Of a DNA stretch of 64,000 bases, positions 44,934 to 54,288 are shown piece by piece; position 1 is the first letter of the stretch; the number at the start of each line of letters is the position of its first letter. A program made the position numbers and the translations under genes. The notes under the pieces are model-generated. The model saw nothing but the letters and a program-made list of their open reading frames with translations. It was not told where the DNA came from and ran no database searches. Origin of the DNA: Chroococcidiopsis sp. TS-821 (GTDB taxonomy: Bacteria; Cyanobacteriota; Cyanobacteriia; Cyanobacteriales; Chroococcidiopsidaceae); contig NZ_MVDI01000001.1 in NCBI RefSeq assembly GCF_002939305.1, positions 434,001-498,000 on the forward strand. The letters are read 5' to 3'.

Positions 44934-45590
44934 TTAAGACCGAGACTTTGTTGCTTTTGTCTTTATAGGCGCTTGAATCTCAGTCCAGCAATTCTCATCG
45001 AATTGATTAATAATGAGACTATATCGTTGAAATGTTCCCTGCGTGGTTTGGCGATCAATCCAAACTGGTAAGCCAATTAACCCCCGATTATCCTTGACTA
45101 ACCACTGAATTTCACCGTCTTCTGGACGATAATTTCTAATGCCATTAATTAATGCCCAAGATTCCCCTAAACTTAACCCACCAAAACGAGTAATCTGTTC
45201 GGGGGTTGCCAAAGCAATTGCAACTCGTTCATCAAGTTTGACAGTAGCCGATTCTTGAGTTGAATCAATTTTGATGACAACCTTGATATCAGTGAGGAGT
45301 TCTTGAAAATTGGGCTTAGAAAATTGACTAGGCGGGTAAGTGCCCATGTGCGTTTTACTAAACTTGTGATGTCGTTGTTTTCGGAGGATGCGAGAAATAG
45401 AAGGTATTCCCACAATACCAATCGCTAACTTTACTCCTAAATGGGCGGTTAAATCTTCTTCGCCAACTAATGATAGGAGAAAACCGTAAATAGTCGAAGG
45501 TGGAGGATAAAGATACGTTTCCTTGTAATCGCGAGCGAAACTGCGAGGAAAGCTACTACAAGGGCATTCTAGATACAGAATATCACTCAT
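44934..45590 (-). CDS. cas5: type I-MYXAN Cas5 (Cmx5/DevS)
   Basis: 218 residues. RAMP-type N-terminus with LECPCSSFPRSFARDYKET and YLYPPPSTIYGFLLSLVGEE, the Cas5 pattern that grips the crRNA 5' handle. The mid part has AIGIVGIPSISRILRKQRHHK. The DevS/Cmx5 group is the MYXAN form of Cas5. It starts 5 bp after cas7. In Cascade-like complexes it joins Cas8 at the 5' end of the crRNA. The C-terminal KTKATKSRS tail is basic. Confidence 0.88.
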   Translation of the reverse strand: MSDILYLECPCSSFPRSFARDYKETYLYPPPSTIYGFLLSLVGEEDLTAHLGVKLAIGIVGIPSISRILRKQRHHKFSKTHMGTYPPSQFSKPNFQELLTDIKVVIKIDSTQESATVKLDERVAIALATPEQITRFGGLSLGESWALINGIRNYRPEDGEIQWLVKDNRGLIGLPVWIDRQTTQGTFQRYSLIINQFDENCWTEIQAPIKTKATKSRS

Positions 45591-45595
45591 AAAAC

Positions 45596-46450
45596 TTATA
45601 CCCCTACTTTCAAAAGTCCTTGAGCCGCAGCGATCGCCGCTTTAATTCCGCGAAACACACTCACACCTAATTTCTCTAATTGCTTACCATAGGGAGTATC
45701 AGCAATTTCTCCAGCAACAATAAGTTCGCTAGCAGCAATATCTTTAACATCTACTAACCGAACTAAACGAGGACATCCAACTGATTCCCCAACTCGTTCA
45801 AAGCAATTCATAATCCAAGGACTGGGATCTTGAGTGACTCGAATAACAATTGATTCGGGGCGAAATTCATACAAGAACCGAGCATGATTTCCACCAACAT
45901 GTTTAATCATAGGAATAGCATCAAGAATTAATTTAGCGCGGTCTGAATCTTTTAAAGCGCTAGGCGTCAAAGCCATCGTATACTGATAGGCAGTGCAATG
46001 AACTTCTGTATTATGAATGGAAGTTTTGCCTTTTTCGCCGCCTTTAGAACCAAAGACAATATCCCCCCAATAAGGATCGAGGCTGATAGCTCGACTGACC
46101 TCTAATACTCCCCGTCTTTTAGTTGTGGCATCTTTATTATCTGCTCCTTTCTTTGCATCCATGTAGCCGAAAATATCGTCATCGATATAATCTTCAGCTT
46201 TATATCGTTCATCTTTAATATTGTATTTATCAGTTTCTGGATCGAAAGTTCGGTTCACTTCTGTTGGTTTAATACTTTGTAAATATTCTCGATAAGCCCA
46301 ACGAATAGCATCAGCACTCACTGTTGTATATTGATCGTTACCCCTCGTAATTTTTTGCAAAGTAGAAAGAGTACTACCATCTCCCTCTCCGCGATTATTA
46401 GCAGCAACAGCAGTGGGTGTAACTACGGTAACAAAGATATGTTGTGTCAT
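45596..46450 (-). CDS. cas7: type I-MYXAN Cas7 (DevR)
   Basis: 284 residues. Cas7/Cst2/DevR family backbone subunit: VVTPTAVAANNRGEGDGSTL at the start, VSADAIRWAYREYL, and near the end FLYEFRPESIVIRV. Several copies would coat the crRNA. It begins 80 bp after cas8, and that gap contains two hairpins and a T-run, so cas7-cas5 may be made at a different level from cas6-cas3-cas8. A strong AAGGAGAATC-type ribosome binding site precedes the ATG. Confidence 0.9.
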   Translation of the reverse strand: MTQHIFVTVVTPTAVAANNRGEGDGSTLSTLQKITRGNDQYTTVSADAIRWAYREYLQSIKPTEVNRTFDPETDKYNIKDERYKAEDYIDDDIFGYMDAKKGADNKDATTKRRGVLEVSRAISLDPYWGDIVFGSKGGEKGKTSIHNTEVHCTAYQYTMALTPSALKDSDRAKLILDAIPMIKHVGGNHARFLYEFRPESIVIRVTQDPSPWIMNCFERVGESVGCPRLVRLVDVKDIAASELIVAGEIADTPYGKQLEKLGVSVFRGIKAAIAAAQGLLKVGV

Positions 46451-46489
46451 GATTCTCCTTAAAAATTACAAAACTGATTACAAAAGCAA

Positions 46490-46523
46490 AAACCCTCGTG
46501 CGGAGGTTTCCTCTGTTGAGAGG
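46490..46523 (-). terminator. tandem hairpins with T-tract between cas8 and cas7
   Basis: On the minus strand, just after the cas8 stop, comes a perfect CCTCT-CAAC-AGAGG hairpin (46510-46523), then an imperfect stem (46490-46509; AAACCTCC/GAGGGTTT) that runs into TTTTTG. The second has the form of an intrinsic terminator and could attenuate transcription into cas7-cas5. Confidence 0.55.
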
Positions 46524-46529
46524 TGTTTT

Positions 46530-48005
46530 TCAAGAGACTGAAAGTTCAAATTCGGCATCAACTTGAGAGTTAGATTCTTCAAGTACTTCTTCAGGAATTT
46601 CTGTTTGACCATCTTTTCCCTTACCTGTATAACTAGCAATAGCAAGTAAAGCTAAATCTCGCGCTTGTTTCCATTGGTTATCTTTATGCAACCACTGATA
46701 AATTTCAGCACCAACACCTCTAGTAGCTTTGCTGCGATGACGACTTAAAAAATCAACAATTGTTTTGGCAAAATCTTGCTGAGTGCTTGGACGCTGTAAG
46801 CGATTAATAACTTTATCAGTAACCTGCGGATAATCGGGTTCGCGACCTTGTTTTTGAGCTTGTATGCGTTGTTCTCGTAAATAACTACGAAATGCTCCTT
46901 GCACAGCATCAAAAAAAATCTGTTCTAATGGTTCAAGATATTGAGTCATTTTTACTAATCCTTTACGTTCGTAAATCTCGTTTTGTTTGTAAAAAGCATG
47001 AAAACCAAAATACCAAGGCTTATTCGCAATTAAATTGTCGCAAAGCCAAGGCAACACTTTTGAAGTAGCTAACCATGTTTCTCCTTTTTCATTTTGACGA
47101 ACTTGTGGTTTAAAAAACTGAAAAGCTGAATCGTACAGTGCTAAAATAGCATCGCTTACTTTAACTCGATACACAGCTTGTTTAAGGTAACTTTGACTTC
47201 CATCCCATTGCTGTTTACCTAATTGATAAACTTCACAATAATCAACTCGAAATTGTCGGTTATCTTGAAGCAATCTTTCTTGGAGTAAAAATCGTAAAGC
47301 TGATTCTCCTGAACTGCTAGAGTGGAAGTTTTTGTAAGTTCTCCCAGCTAATTTTTGTCGTCGTCCAACCCATTGTTGAAGATTTTTAACTTCTGGGATA
47401 ACAACGGCTGAACGGTATCCTGGTAAATGATAATAACTACAAGCTAGTGGGAGAAAGAGCAAGGATAAAAAACCTTGGGGAGATTCTTGATAGGCACCAT
47501 GAGCAAAACACTCTACTAAGCCTGGTAAATGATGACCTTTGACTGGAATTTTGGATTTAAAGGCACCTTTACTACTAAAGAGTTCTTGAAAATCTCCTGT
47601 ATAGTAACAGTCTTCAACAGGGCGAAAAGAGCGCGAGATTTCTGGTTGACCTTCATCAATTGAAAAAGTTAAATTAATCGCTGCTTTCGATTGTTTGCGT
47701 TGTTTTCCATGCTGAAGAAAAGTTGACATAACTCCTTCAGTAAATGTGTACTTACCTTGTAAATCAAGATTTAATGCTGGCACATCTAGATAGCCATTTT
47801 GAATGCGATAGGTTTGCTGAATTAAACTTAAGACTGCTTCTTTATCGCTACATTTCCATGACAGTTTGACAGCATCTTCGGTAACTTCCCACTCGAAAGG
47901 CACATCATCAGGATTGATCGCAGATAAAGCTAAAGCTAAGCCAGCAATTCCAGCACGATGGGGAAGTAAAGTATTGGGGTCAAAAATAGATAGAGTAAGT
48001 GTCAC
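46530..48005 (-). CDS. cas8: type I-MYXAN Cas8a1/Csx13 large subunit (Cmx1)
   Basis: 491 residues from a GTG that overlaps the cas3 stop (GTGA). It matches the MYXAN large subunit: LSIFDPNTLLPHRAGIAGLA at the start, PVKGHHLPGLVECFAHGAYQ and LLFLPLACSYYHLPGYRSA in the middle, KATRGVGAEIYQWL near the end. The large subunit should recognise the PAM and recruit Cas3. The same Cas8/Cas7/Cas5 group was taken up by cyanobacterial type I-B transposons, but here a full cas3 is present. Confidence 0.85.
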   Translation of the reverse strand: MTLTLSIFDPNTLLPHRAGIAGLALALSAINPDDVPFEWEVTEDAVKLSWKCSDKEAVLSLIQQTYRIQNGYLDVPALNLDLQGKYTFTEGVMSTFLQHGKQRKQSKAAINLTFSIDEGQPEISRSFRPVEDCYYTGDFQELFSSKGAFKSKIPVKGHHLPGLVECFAHGAYQESPQGFLSLLFLPLACSYYHLPGYRSAVVIPEVKNLQQWVGRRQKLAGRTYKNFHSSSSGESALRFLLQERLLQDNRQFRVDYCEVYQLGKQQWDGSQSYLKQAVYRVKVSDAILALYDSAFQFFKPQVRQNEKGETWLATSKVLPWLCDNLIANKPWYFGFHAFYKQNEIYERKGLVKMTQYLEPLEQIFFDAVQGAFRSYLREQRIQAQKQGREPDYPQVTDKVINRLQRPSTQQDFAKTIVDFLSRHRSKATRGVGAEIYQWLHKDNQWKQARDLALLAIASYTGKGKDGQTEIPEEVLEESNSQVDAEFELSVS

Positions 48006-50275
48006 CTTGAGTTCTCCTCTTTAAGCTCATAAGCTCCTAATTCGGCTGAATAACTCCACTGTTGTTTTGGCGCTACAGGATAAAATTTGTATCTTTCCCA
48101 TTTGTGAGTATTCTTGGTAGGAATTGGCACGGTGTAACGAGGAAGTTCTTTAGCGCGTAGAGATTTAACTGTATTCAAATCTTGTTCGAGTAAGGCAGTA
48201 ATGTTATTACCTGCTTCTCGTAGCGATGTCGAGTAAGTTCGCCAGTTTCCATCTAGTAAGACTGATTGCAGATCTGGATTACCTTTGTCATCCGAACTTT
48301 CTAACCACCGCGCTAAATCTCCTTGACAGACTTCTCCTGTAAAGGACTGAATAAGTCTTAATCCATCATTAAGTTCTTTTTCACTGTAGGGATAGCCCTT
48401 CTTCTCATCTTCATAAAAAACAGCATCCAAAGCACGACCGCAGTAGCGTCTGTTTAGTCTTCCTAGTCGCTGAATTAACCCTGCTGGATCGGCAATTTGG
48501 GAAATTAACAGGGTTGCTGAAAGATCGAGGGACATTTCTGCAACTTGAGTGGCGATCGCAAGTACAGGCTTCTGTTGTTCGGGTTTAAACGCATCGACAA
48601 CATCGCGGTGATGTCGTACCCGATCTTGATAGCGATAGCGACTGTGATAAAGAAGAGTGTTGAATCCTTTGGCTTTGGCTTCTTGGTAAACTGCGATAGC
48701 AGTATTAACTTGATTGCACACCCATAGTACTTTTCCTCCTGTTTGCAGTTCTCGTTCAACTCTCTCCCAATCAGGCGTTTTGGCGAAATGAAAACGATAG
48801 CGAGGCTGTTGTTCTATCTCCACAGGACCAGAGATAATTTCAATCGGTTCGCCGACTGCTGTAGCGATCGCTTCTTTTTGCCAAGGTAAGAAAGACGCAG
48901 ACATCAGTAAAATCGGCGCTTTGACAACTGCTAAAAACCGCAGCAAAGCACCAAATAAGCGGTCATCGTAACAATGAACCTCGTCAAACACAAAAGCTGC
49001 TTGGGCGATCGCCGGAAAACAATAAATCGATTTCCGATTGCATTGCAGCAGTCCGAGGACGGTATCAACCGTACAAACAATCGCTTCTTTACCCCAAGCT
49101 TGAAACGATTCTAATTTGAGATTGGCTTCATCATTTGTTTCACCAACTTCCTCTTCTTCTCCTGTAGTAGCCATTTCTAAATCCACATCAGCACGAGAAT
49201 GAAGCAGAACTGAATCAACTTGATGATGAACGTAGTCAAGAAACCCTTCGGTGCTAGTTCCTGTCGTGGGATAGCAAAAAATCATTTTTCTGCCAATGGC
49301 TTTCGACTGTCCCCATTTATAGGCTCCAAGCGTTTTTCCTGTGCCACAGCCTGCTCTTGCTAAAGTGACTCGTGCTGAACTTTGCGCTAACTGAATTTGA
49401 AAAGGACGCAATTCTTTGCCATTTAGTCGCGCGTTGATAACTTGTTGAAGTTTATTTTCATCAAGGGTGCGTTGAATTTGTTCAGTAATCCAATGCTGAA
49501 TCGATAACTTTGTATTGGGAATCGCAGAACCTACTGCATCACCTGCAATTAAAAGAGCTTTGATAACCGCCAGCACCACTGGATCGACTTGCCTATCCGT
49601 CAAGAAATCTTGAATCTCAAATTGTTTTTCTTTAATCTGGCTTACTGACCACGTAATTGAAGGTTTCCGAGCAAGTTTAATAGTTTGCGGCAATCCCAAA
49701 GCTTTAATTCCATATTTCAGCAATTGGCGAAAATGAGGATTGTATTGAATTTTTCCATCAACGGCATCGAGAACGTACAAATGAATGCGATCGTCGCCAC
49801 TAGCACGAATTTCTCCGAATTCATCAGTGCATTTTCCGTCTCTACCTCCAAGTTTTAAATGATGTCCTCCTGCTGCTACTACCGCAGTTAAAAAATCTCC
49901 TTGATTTTGCAGCCATTCTCGAAACTCCCACGCTAGAAGTACTGAAGCCACCTCATGACGAATCATTTGAGGACTATCGGGTAAATATCGCTGTGGAGAA
50001 GCATTCGGCATCTTGGCACGAACGACTCCTTGAAAATGATCGTTGGCTTTTCCCCAATCGTGAATGTAAGCACTTAGACGGGCTGTTACCTTGAGTTCAG
50101 CTAAACTGCACTGAAGTCCAAACTGTTCAATTAAGCGATCGCCCAAAGTATCTACTAACGTGGTGACAGCATTAACCACATCTGCGGTATGTCCTACCAG
50201 TCCATAAGAACCTCTCCAAGCACCTGCTTTAAAAGACTTAGCTAGTAGAATGTCTGGCACTAATTTAGGCGGCAT
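48002..50275 (-). CDS. cas3: CRISPR-associated HD nuclease-helicase Cas3
   Basis: 757 residues from the ATG at 50275, which has a strong AAGGAGG ribosome binding site and overlaps the end of cas6 by 11 bp; a longer open frame would lie inside cas6. N-terminal HD nuclease domain: HTADVV, YIHDWGKAND, HHLKLGG. SF2 helicase: Walker A GCGTGKT, DEVH box in VFDEVHCYD, motif III MSAS and motif VI LIQRLGRLNR. It degrades target DNA after Cascade binding. Its presence shows the locus was built for DNA interference. Confidence 0.93.
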   Translation of the reverse strand: MPPKLVPDILLAKSFKAGAWRGSYGLVGHTADVVNAVTTLVDTLGDRLIEQFGLQCSLAELKVTARLSAYIHDWGKANDHFQGVVRAKMPNASPQRYLPDSPQMIRHEVASVLLAWEFREWLQNQGDFLTAVVAAGGHHLKLGGRDGKCTDEFGEIRASGDDRIHLYVLDAVDGKIQYNPHFRQLLKYGIKALGLPQTIKLARKPSITWSVSQIKEKQFEIQDFLTDRQVDPVVLAVIKALLIAGDAVGSAIPNTKLSIQHWITEQIQRTLDENKLQQVINARLNGKELRPFQIQLAQSSARVTLARAGCGTGKTLGAYKWGQSKAIGRKMIFCYPTTGTSTEGFLDYVHHQVDSVLLHSRADVDLEMATTGEEEEVGETNDEANLKLESFQAWGKEAIVCTVDTVLGLLQCNRKSIYCFPAIAQAAFVFDEVHCYDDRLFGALLRFLAVVKAPILLMSASFLPWQKEAIATAVGEPIEIISGPVEIEQQPRYRFHFAKTPDWERVERELQTGGKVLWVCNQVNTAIAVYQEAKAKGFNTLLYHSRYRYQDRVRHHRDVVDAFKPEQQKPVLAIATQVAEMSLDLSATLLISQIADPAGLIQRLGRLNRRYCGRALDAVFYEDEKKGYPYSEKELNDGLRLIQSFTGEVCQGDLARWLESSDDKGNPDLQSVLLDGNWRTYSTSLREAGNNITALLEQDLNTVKSLRAKELPRYTVPIPTKNTHKWERYKFYPVAPKQQWSYSAELGAYELKEENSR

Positions 50276-50918
50276 GCGTTTCCTCCTTGACGGGATAAAA
50301 CCAACCACAGCCAAAGTGTTTGCGTCCTCCTAAACCTAAAAATTGAACTTTCAGCGAATCAGTTTCGTTTAACCCCTCAATAACCACGCCGTAGCCCAAA
50401 ACATTTCTCTCTCTAATCTTGAGCGCCCGTAAAGCTAAATCTCCTTGAGAATTGCTATCAATAAACGCTTGAGCATTGACTTCCATTTTGGCGAGGGCTT
50501 TCTGACAAGATTCCAGAAAATAAAATGGTGCGTCTTGAGCGTTCCATCGTTCTAAACGAAACGTCACCAATCTAGCTTTGAGAACTTTGCTGCTTTGAGG
50601 CAACGTTAAGCGGGGCTGAATCAGTCGAATTAGATGTCCGCGAATATCTAAAACCTGATTTTGCAGCAAGCGATACCACTGTTGCGCTTGTTGAGTTGGA
50701 CATCGCAATCGAAACCGAGAAGCTTGGTTTAAATAAATGACTCCACTACGATCTGCAACGCCTGGGATGCTACAGAGCAAAACTTCTGGAGGTAAATCGT
50801 CACCTAACAAACCTTGGTGCTGTTGGCACAGGTGTTTTAATGCTGAGTAAAGGGCGTAGCCATGATCTGCGGGTAAGGTCTGCCCTCGTAAGGAAAATTG
50901 AACTTCCACAAAATTCAT
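50265..50918 (-). CDS. cas6: type I-MYXAN Cas6 (Cmx6) crRNA endonuclease
   Basis: 217 residues. RAMP fold with the C-terminal glycine-rich loop LGLGGRKHFGCGWFYPVK typical of Cas6. N-terminal DHGYALYSALKHLCQQHQG contains candidate active-site His residues. It would cut the array transcript within each repeat. It begins 4 bp after the WYL gene and overlaps cas3 by 11 bp, so it is second in the operon. Confidence 0.87.
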   Translation of the reverse strand: MNFVEVQFSLRGQTLPADHGYALYSALKHLCQQHQGLLGDDLPPEVLLCSIPGVADRSGVIYLNQASRFRLRCPTQQAQQWYRLLQNQVLDIRGHLIRLIQPRLTLPQSSKVLKARLVTFRLERWNAQDAPFYFLESCQKALAKMEVNAQAFIDSNSQGDLALRALKIRERNVLGYGVVIEGLNETDSLKVQFLGLGGRKHFGCGWFYPVKEETHAA

Positions 50919-50922
50919 AAGT

Positions 50923-51909
50923 TTACTCCTTTGTTATTAACAAGTGATAACTTCTACTCATTCCCTCAACTTCTGCTTTCACCAATTCCACCAACTCAGT
51001 TGGCGCTTGCACTACTGCACCCTTGCCGTAACCCAGTACCCAACGTTTCAAGTCATTTAACCCCGAAGTTGTCAGATGCAAAGTTAATGAACCATCGAGG
51101 TGTTCTTCAATTTCTTGAGTAACGTGCCAGCGACGTTCGCGAATAAAAGGCGCTACCGATGCGTCAAACCAAATAGCCACAGAGACTGGGTGTCCCCCGA
51201 CCTCATGCTGAAAAATCTTCTGCAAGTAAGTTTTCGGGTCGAAATTGGACTTGCGCTCAAAGGTTTCATCGAGTAGCCGTAGTTCCTGAATGCGGTCGAT
51301 GCGAAACCAACGGATTTCTTGGCGTTTGTGGCAAAAACCAATTACATAAGGGTTAGTAGCGCGGTAAATGTGAAGCAAATAAGGATCGATAACTCGTTCG
51401 GATTCCTCAAGCCGAGTTGCTGCATAGTAGCGAATCCACACCCGCTTTGACGTTCGACAAGCTTCTAATAACTGCTGCCAAATCAGCGGGTTAAGGTTGA
51501 CCATTTGCGCCCCTGCCCGAAAGACGATTCGTTCGTCGGCTAGCTGCTGTAAATCAATCCAAGTTTGCTCTGGTAATCGCTCGGATAACCGTTCAATTGA
51601 CGATCGCAATTCCTGTTCGTACGCCGAACCTGCGTAGGCTTCTAGCATTCTTGCTCCCAATGTCAGCGCAAACAGTTCTCCTTTACTCAAAGAAACGCTC
51701 GGCAGTCGCCATGCCAGATCGGTGTAACGCCAACCTGTTTTTTTGCGATACTCCAAGGGTGCATGATAGCGATCGCGCAAAAATGCTAAATCGTCTCGAA
51801 TCGTGCGATCGCTTACTTCTAAAGCCCGAGCCAAGCTAAGGCTAGTTTGACCGCCACTTGAGCGCAAGAGATGATCGATTTGTAGCAGCCTTTCCAGATG
51901 ACGCGACAT
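50923..51909 (-). CDS. WYL domain transcriptional regulator of the cas operon
   Basis: 328 residues. N-terminal helix-turn-helix (RHLERLLQIDHLL; LARALEVSDRTIRDDLAFLR), central WYL domain (SKRVWIRYYA; PYLLHIYRATNPYVIGFCHK; IRWFRIDRI) and a WCX C-terminal region. WYL proteins in cas loci act as ligand-sensing repressors or activators, for instance Sll7009 in Synechocystis. It is the first gene of the cas operon. The 22-bp element 40 bp upstream also occurs before cas4-cas1, so it may regulate itself and adaptation genes together. Confidence 0.9.
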   Translation of the reverse strand: MSRHLERLLQIDHLLRSSGGQTSLSLARALEVSDRTIRDDLAFLRDRYHAPLEYRKKTGWRYTDLAWRLPSVSLSKGELFALTLGARMLEAYAGSAYEQELRSSIERLSERLPEQTWIDLQQLADERIVFRAGAQMVNLNPLIWQQLLEACRTSKRVWIRYYAATRLEESERVIDPYLLHIYRATNPYVIGFCHKRQEIRWFRIDRIQELRLLDETFERKSNFDPKTYLQKIFQHEVGGHPVSVAIWFDASVAPFIRERRWHVTQEIEEHLDGSLTLHLTTSGLNDLKRWVLGYGKGAVVQAPTELVELVKAEVEGMSRSYHLLITKE

Positions 51910-51948
51910 AGTTCTATAGATTGAGAGTTTATCTCATCCTATGAAAGT

Positions 51949-51970
51949 AACCAGGAAAAAAAGCTTCCGC
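51949..51970 (-). promoter_or_regulatory. 22-bp element upstream of the WYL gene
   Basis: Plus-strand AACCAGG, seven As, then GCTTCCGC. It differs from 44793-44814 by one base. The position, 40 bp upstream of the start, is where an operator would touch a promoter. Confidence 0.6.
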
Positions 51971-52174
51971 TTTCTTTGTCAGTTTTCCCAATTTTTAAAG
52001 TTCTGATAACAAAGACTTGTAATTAGACTGCCTGTCTGAAGGTTTGTCACCCTACATCCATTGTCCTGTCTGGTTTTTAGACACTTATACTCAAGTTTTC
52101 TCTGGCTTTTAATTCGCAAAGAGTGATATTAGTTGACTATCAACTCAAAACTCGTGTATCGAGATCAAATTCTC

Positions 52175-53563
52175 ATGTCATCGCCTTCTACTATTTTTGA
52201 CTGCATTGTTATTGGTGCAGGACTTGCTGGACTTGTTGCTGCCCGCAATCTACAGCGATTAGGTCGATGTGTGCTGCTTATTGAAGCACAAGATCGCATT
52301 GGTGGTCGGATGCACGGTCAGTATTTACCATCAAAGCAGTGGATCGATCGGGGAGGACAATGGGTGGGTCCAACGCAAGATCGCATTTTAGCCTTACTTG
52401 ACGAGTACAACGTACGTCGTTTTCCATCACCATCTGAAGGGCTGAAAGTACTTGTATTTGATGGACAGCGCTACGAGTTTGACGGTTTTTTCCAAGGTTT
52501 CCCTGAAGGAGAAGCCCCAGGAGTTAGCGAAGCAGAATGGCGCGATGCTATGGATGCATGGCAGCGTTTTGAAGCTCTTTCGCAAGCTTTACCCGCAGGA
52601 CACCCACATCGCAATGACACAAATCAACAACTCGACAGCGATACATTTGCAAGGTGGATTGCAGATAATACGCACACTGCTTTTGGTCGCTGGTACTTTT
52701 CTTATATGGCTCGTGCTATCGGCTACCTTGGACCTGCCGAACCTCATCAGATATCGCTTTTACACGCCCTTTGGGGACAAAAATCTGCGCCCCAGTCTGA
52801 ACACCCCGAAGCCGAACTTTTGCATGGTGGTGCAGGACAAATTCCCCAGAAAATAGCAGATGAATTGAAAAATCAAATTCGGCTGAGCGAACCTGTGTTA
52901 CGCATTCGTCAAGACAGTACAAAAGTTGAAGTTGAAACAACTAAAAATGCCTACACGGCACAGTTTGCAATTGTAGCAATGCCACCTTATCACGCAGGTA
53001 GAATCACTTACGATCCGCCGATGCCACCTTTACGATCGCAACTGACACAGCGGGTACCGATGGGATGCTGTGCCAAAATTATGGTTTCTTACGATCGCCC
53101 ATTCTGGCGGGCAAAGAAGTTGGCTGGAATTGCGATTGGCAATTGTCAGTGGCTTGAACTTTGTGCAGATAGTTCCGATCCAGAAACTGGAGTTGGAGTA
53201 ATCGCAACGTTTGTCGTAGGCGATCGCTACAGTCGTTGGCGGGCAAAAAGTGACAGCGATCGCCGTGCTGCTGTTCTTTCTGACTTAGCAATCTACTTTG
53301 GCGAGGAAGCTTTGTCGCCCTCTACTTATAATGAAGTGGATTGGCCAGGCGACCCTTGGACAGGAGGCGGATATGCTGCGTTTATGCCACCTGGGGTGTG
53401 GACAAGCTTTGGTGAGGCACTCACAGCCCCCGTAGGACGCATTCATTGGGCAGGTACTGAAATGGCTGACCGCTGGGCTGGTTTCTTTGATGGTGCTGTG
53501 CGGACAGGTGAGGCAGCAGCTGAGGCAATTCAGTCGCTTCTATTAGCCGGATCGTCTCAATAA
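52175..53563 (+). CDS. flavin monoamine oxidase family protein
   Basis: 462 residues from the ATG at 52175; a TTG at 52133 would add 14. FAD motif CIVIGAGLAGLVAARNL, then the amine-oxidase GGRMHGQYL and RGGQWVGPTQDR segments, and the C-terminal WAGTEMADRWAGFFDGAVRTG (in pieces) that closes the flavin site. Enzymes of this family oxidise primary or secondary amines to aldehydes or imines with hydrogen peroxide. No partner gene is obvious. It is divergent from the WYL/cas operon. Confidence 0.88.
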   Translation: MSSPSTIFDCIVIGAGLAGLVAARNLQRLGRCVLLIEAQDRIGGRMHGQYLPSKQWIDRGGQWVGPTQDRILALLDEYNVRRFPSPSEGLKVLVFDGQRYEFDGFFQGFPEGEAPGVSEAEWRDAMDAWQRFEALSQALPAGHPHRNDTNQQLDSDTFARWIADNTHTAFGRWYFSYMARAIGYLGPAEPHQISLLHALWGQKSAPQSEHPEAELLHGGAGQIPQKIADELKNQIRLSEPVLRIRQDSTKVEVETTKNAYTAQFAIVAMPPYHAGRITYDPPMPPLRSQLTQRVPMGCCAKIMVSYDRPFWRAKKLAGIAIGNCQWLELCADSSDPETGVGVIATFVVGDRYSRWRAKSDSDRRAAVLSDLAIYFGEEALSPSTYNEVDWPGDPWTGGGYAAFMPPGVWTSFGEALTAPVGRIHWAGTEMADRWAGFFDGAVRTGEAAAEAIQSLLLAGSSQ

Positions 53564-53601
53564 AAAATTGAGTTGAGCTTAGTCTAAAGTTTACGCGATC
53601 G

Positions 53602-54288
53602 CTAGCTATTCATTAAGGAAACAAGCGATTGCAAGTCTGGTACTTCTAAATTTGGTTGACTACTCTTGGGTAAATGAGTGCTATCTTGCGCGTTGCGATT
53701 TACCCAGACTGTTGTTAATCCCAGCGATCGCGCTGGAACGATATCGTGATACAAACTGGCGGCAACGTGTAAGATTTGCTCTTGTGGGATGCCGATTCTA
53801 GAAAATGCCAGCTTGAAATTATTTAAGGAAGGTTTGTAGCTTTTTGCTTGTTCGGCTGTAATAATCTCATCAAATTCAACTTTTAAGTGCTTCGCAGTCG
53901 CTGCAAAGAGATCGTCATCTATATTAGAAATAATGACTAACTTATACTTCTGTTTAAGCCACTGAAGTGCTTCTACCGTGTCAGGAAAAGGTTGCCAATT
54001 TTGTAGCGATTCAGGAAGTGATTCTATTTGAGTTGCCGTTGGTGTAAAACCAAAGCGATCGCCAAACTTTTGTACGCCTTTTTGCAAAACTTCTCGATAT
54101 TTAATATAATCCTCTTGCTGAATTCCTGGTTCAACTTCAGCATAATAATTAATAATTTCACGGTCATTAACTTTTACATCATGAGCCGATAGAATGGGCT
54201 TCAATGCACCTAAAATACCGCTTTCCCAATCGATTAGAGTCCCGTAGCAATCAAAAGTTAAAGCTTGATAATTATTAAAATCAATCAT
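53602..54288 (-). CDS. haloacid dehalogenase-like hydrolase, type II
   Basis: 228 residues from the ATG at 54288. HAD motifs: nucleophile Asp in TFDCYGTLIDWE, motif II Ser in LVIISNID, Lys in KSYKPS and the acidic pair replaced in part near LYHDIVPARSLG. This matches the haloacid dehalogenase type II group. It overlaps the end of the GntR gene by 8 bp (ATGATTGA), so the two are made together. The natural substrate is unknown; it may be a phosphate ester or a haloacid. Confidence 0.83.
   Translation of the reverse strand: MIDFNNYQALTFDCYGTLIDWESGILGALKPILSAHDVKVNDREIINYYAEVEPGIQQEDYIKYREVLQKGVQKFGDRFGFTPTATQIESLPESLQNWQPFPDTVEALQWLKQKYKLVIISNIDDDLFAATAKHLKVEFDEIITAEQAKSYKPSLNNFKLAFSRIGIPQEQILHVAASLYHDIVPARSLGLTTVWVNRNAQDSTHLPKSSQPNLEVPDLQSLVSLMNS

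Noticed and set aside
42773..51909. CRISPR-associated transposon (type I-B CAST) based on the Cas8/Cas7/Cas5 type
   Set aside because: No tnsA, tnsB, tnsC, tniQ or transposon ends are visible, and cas3, cas1, cas2 and cas4 are present. It is a standard interference locus.
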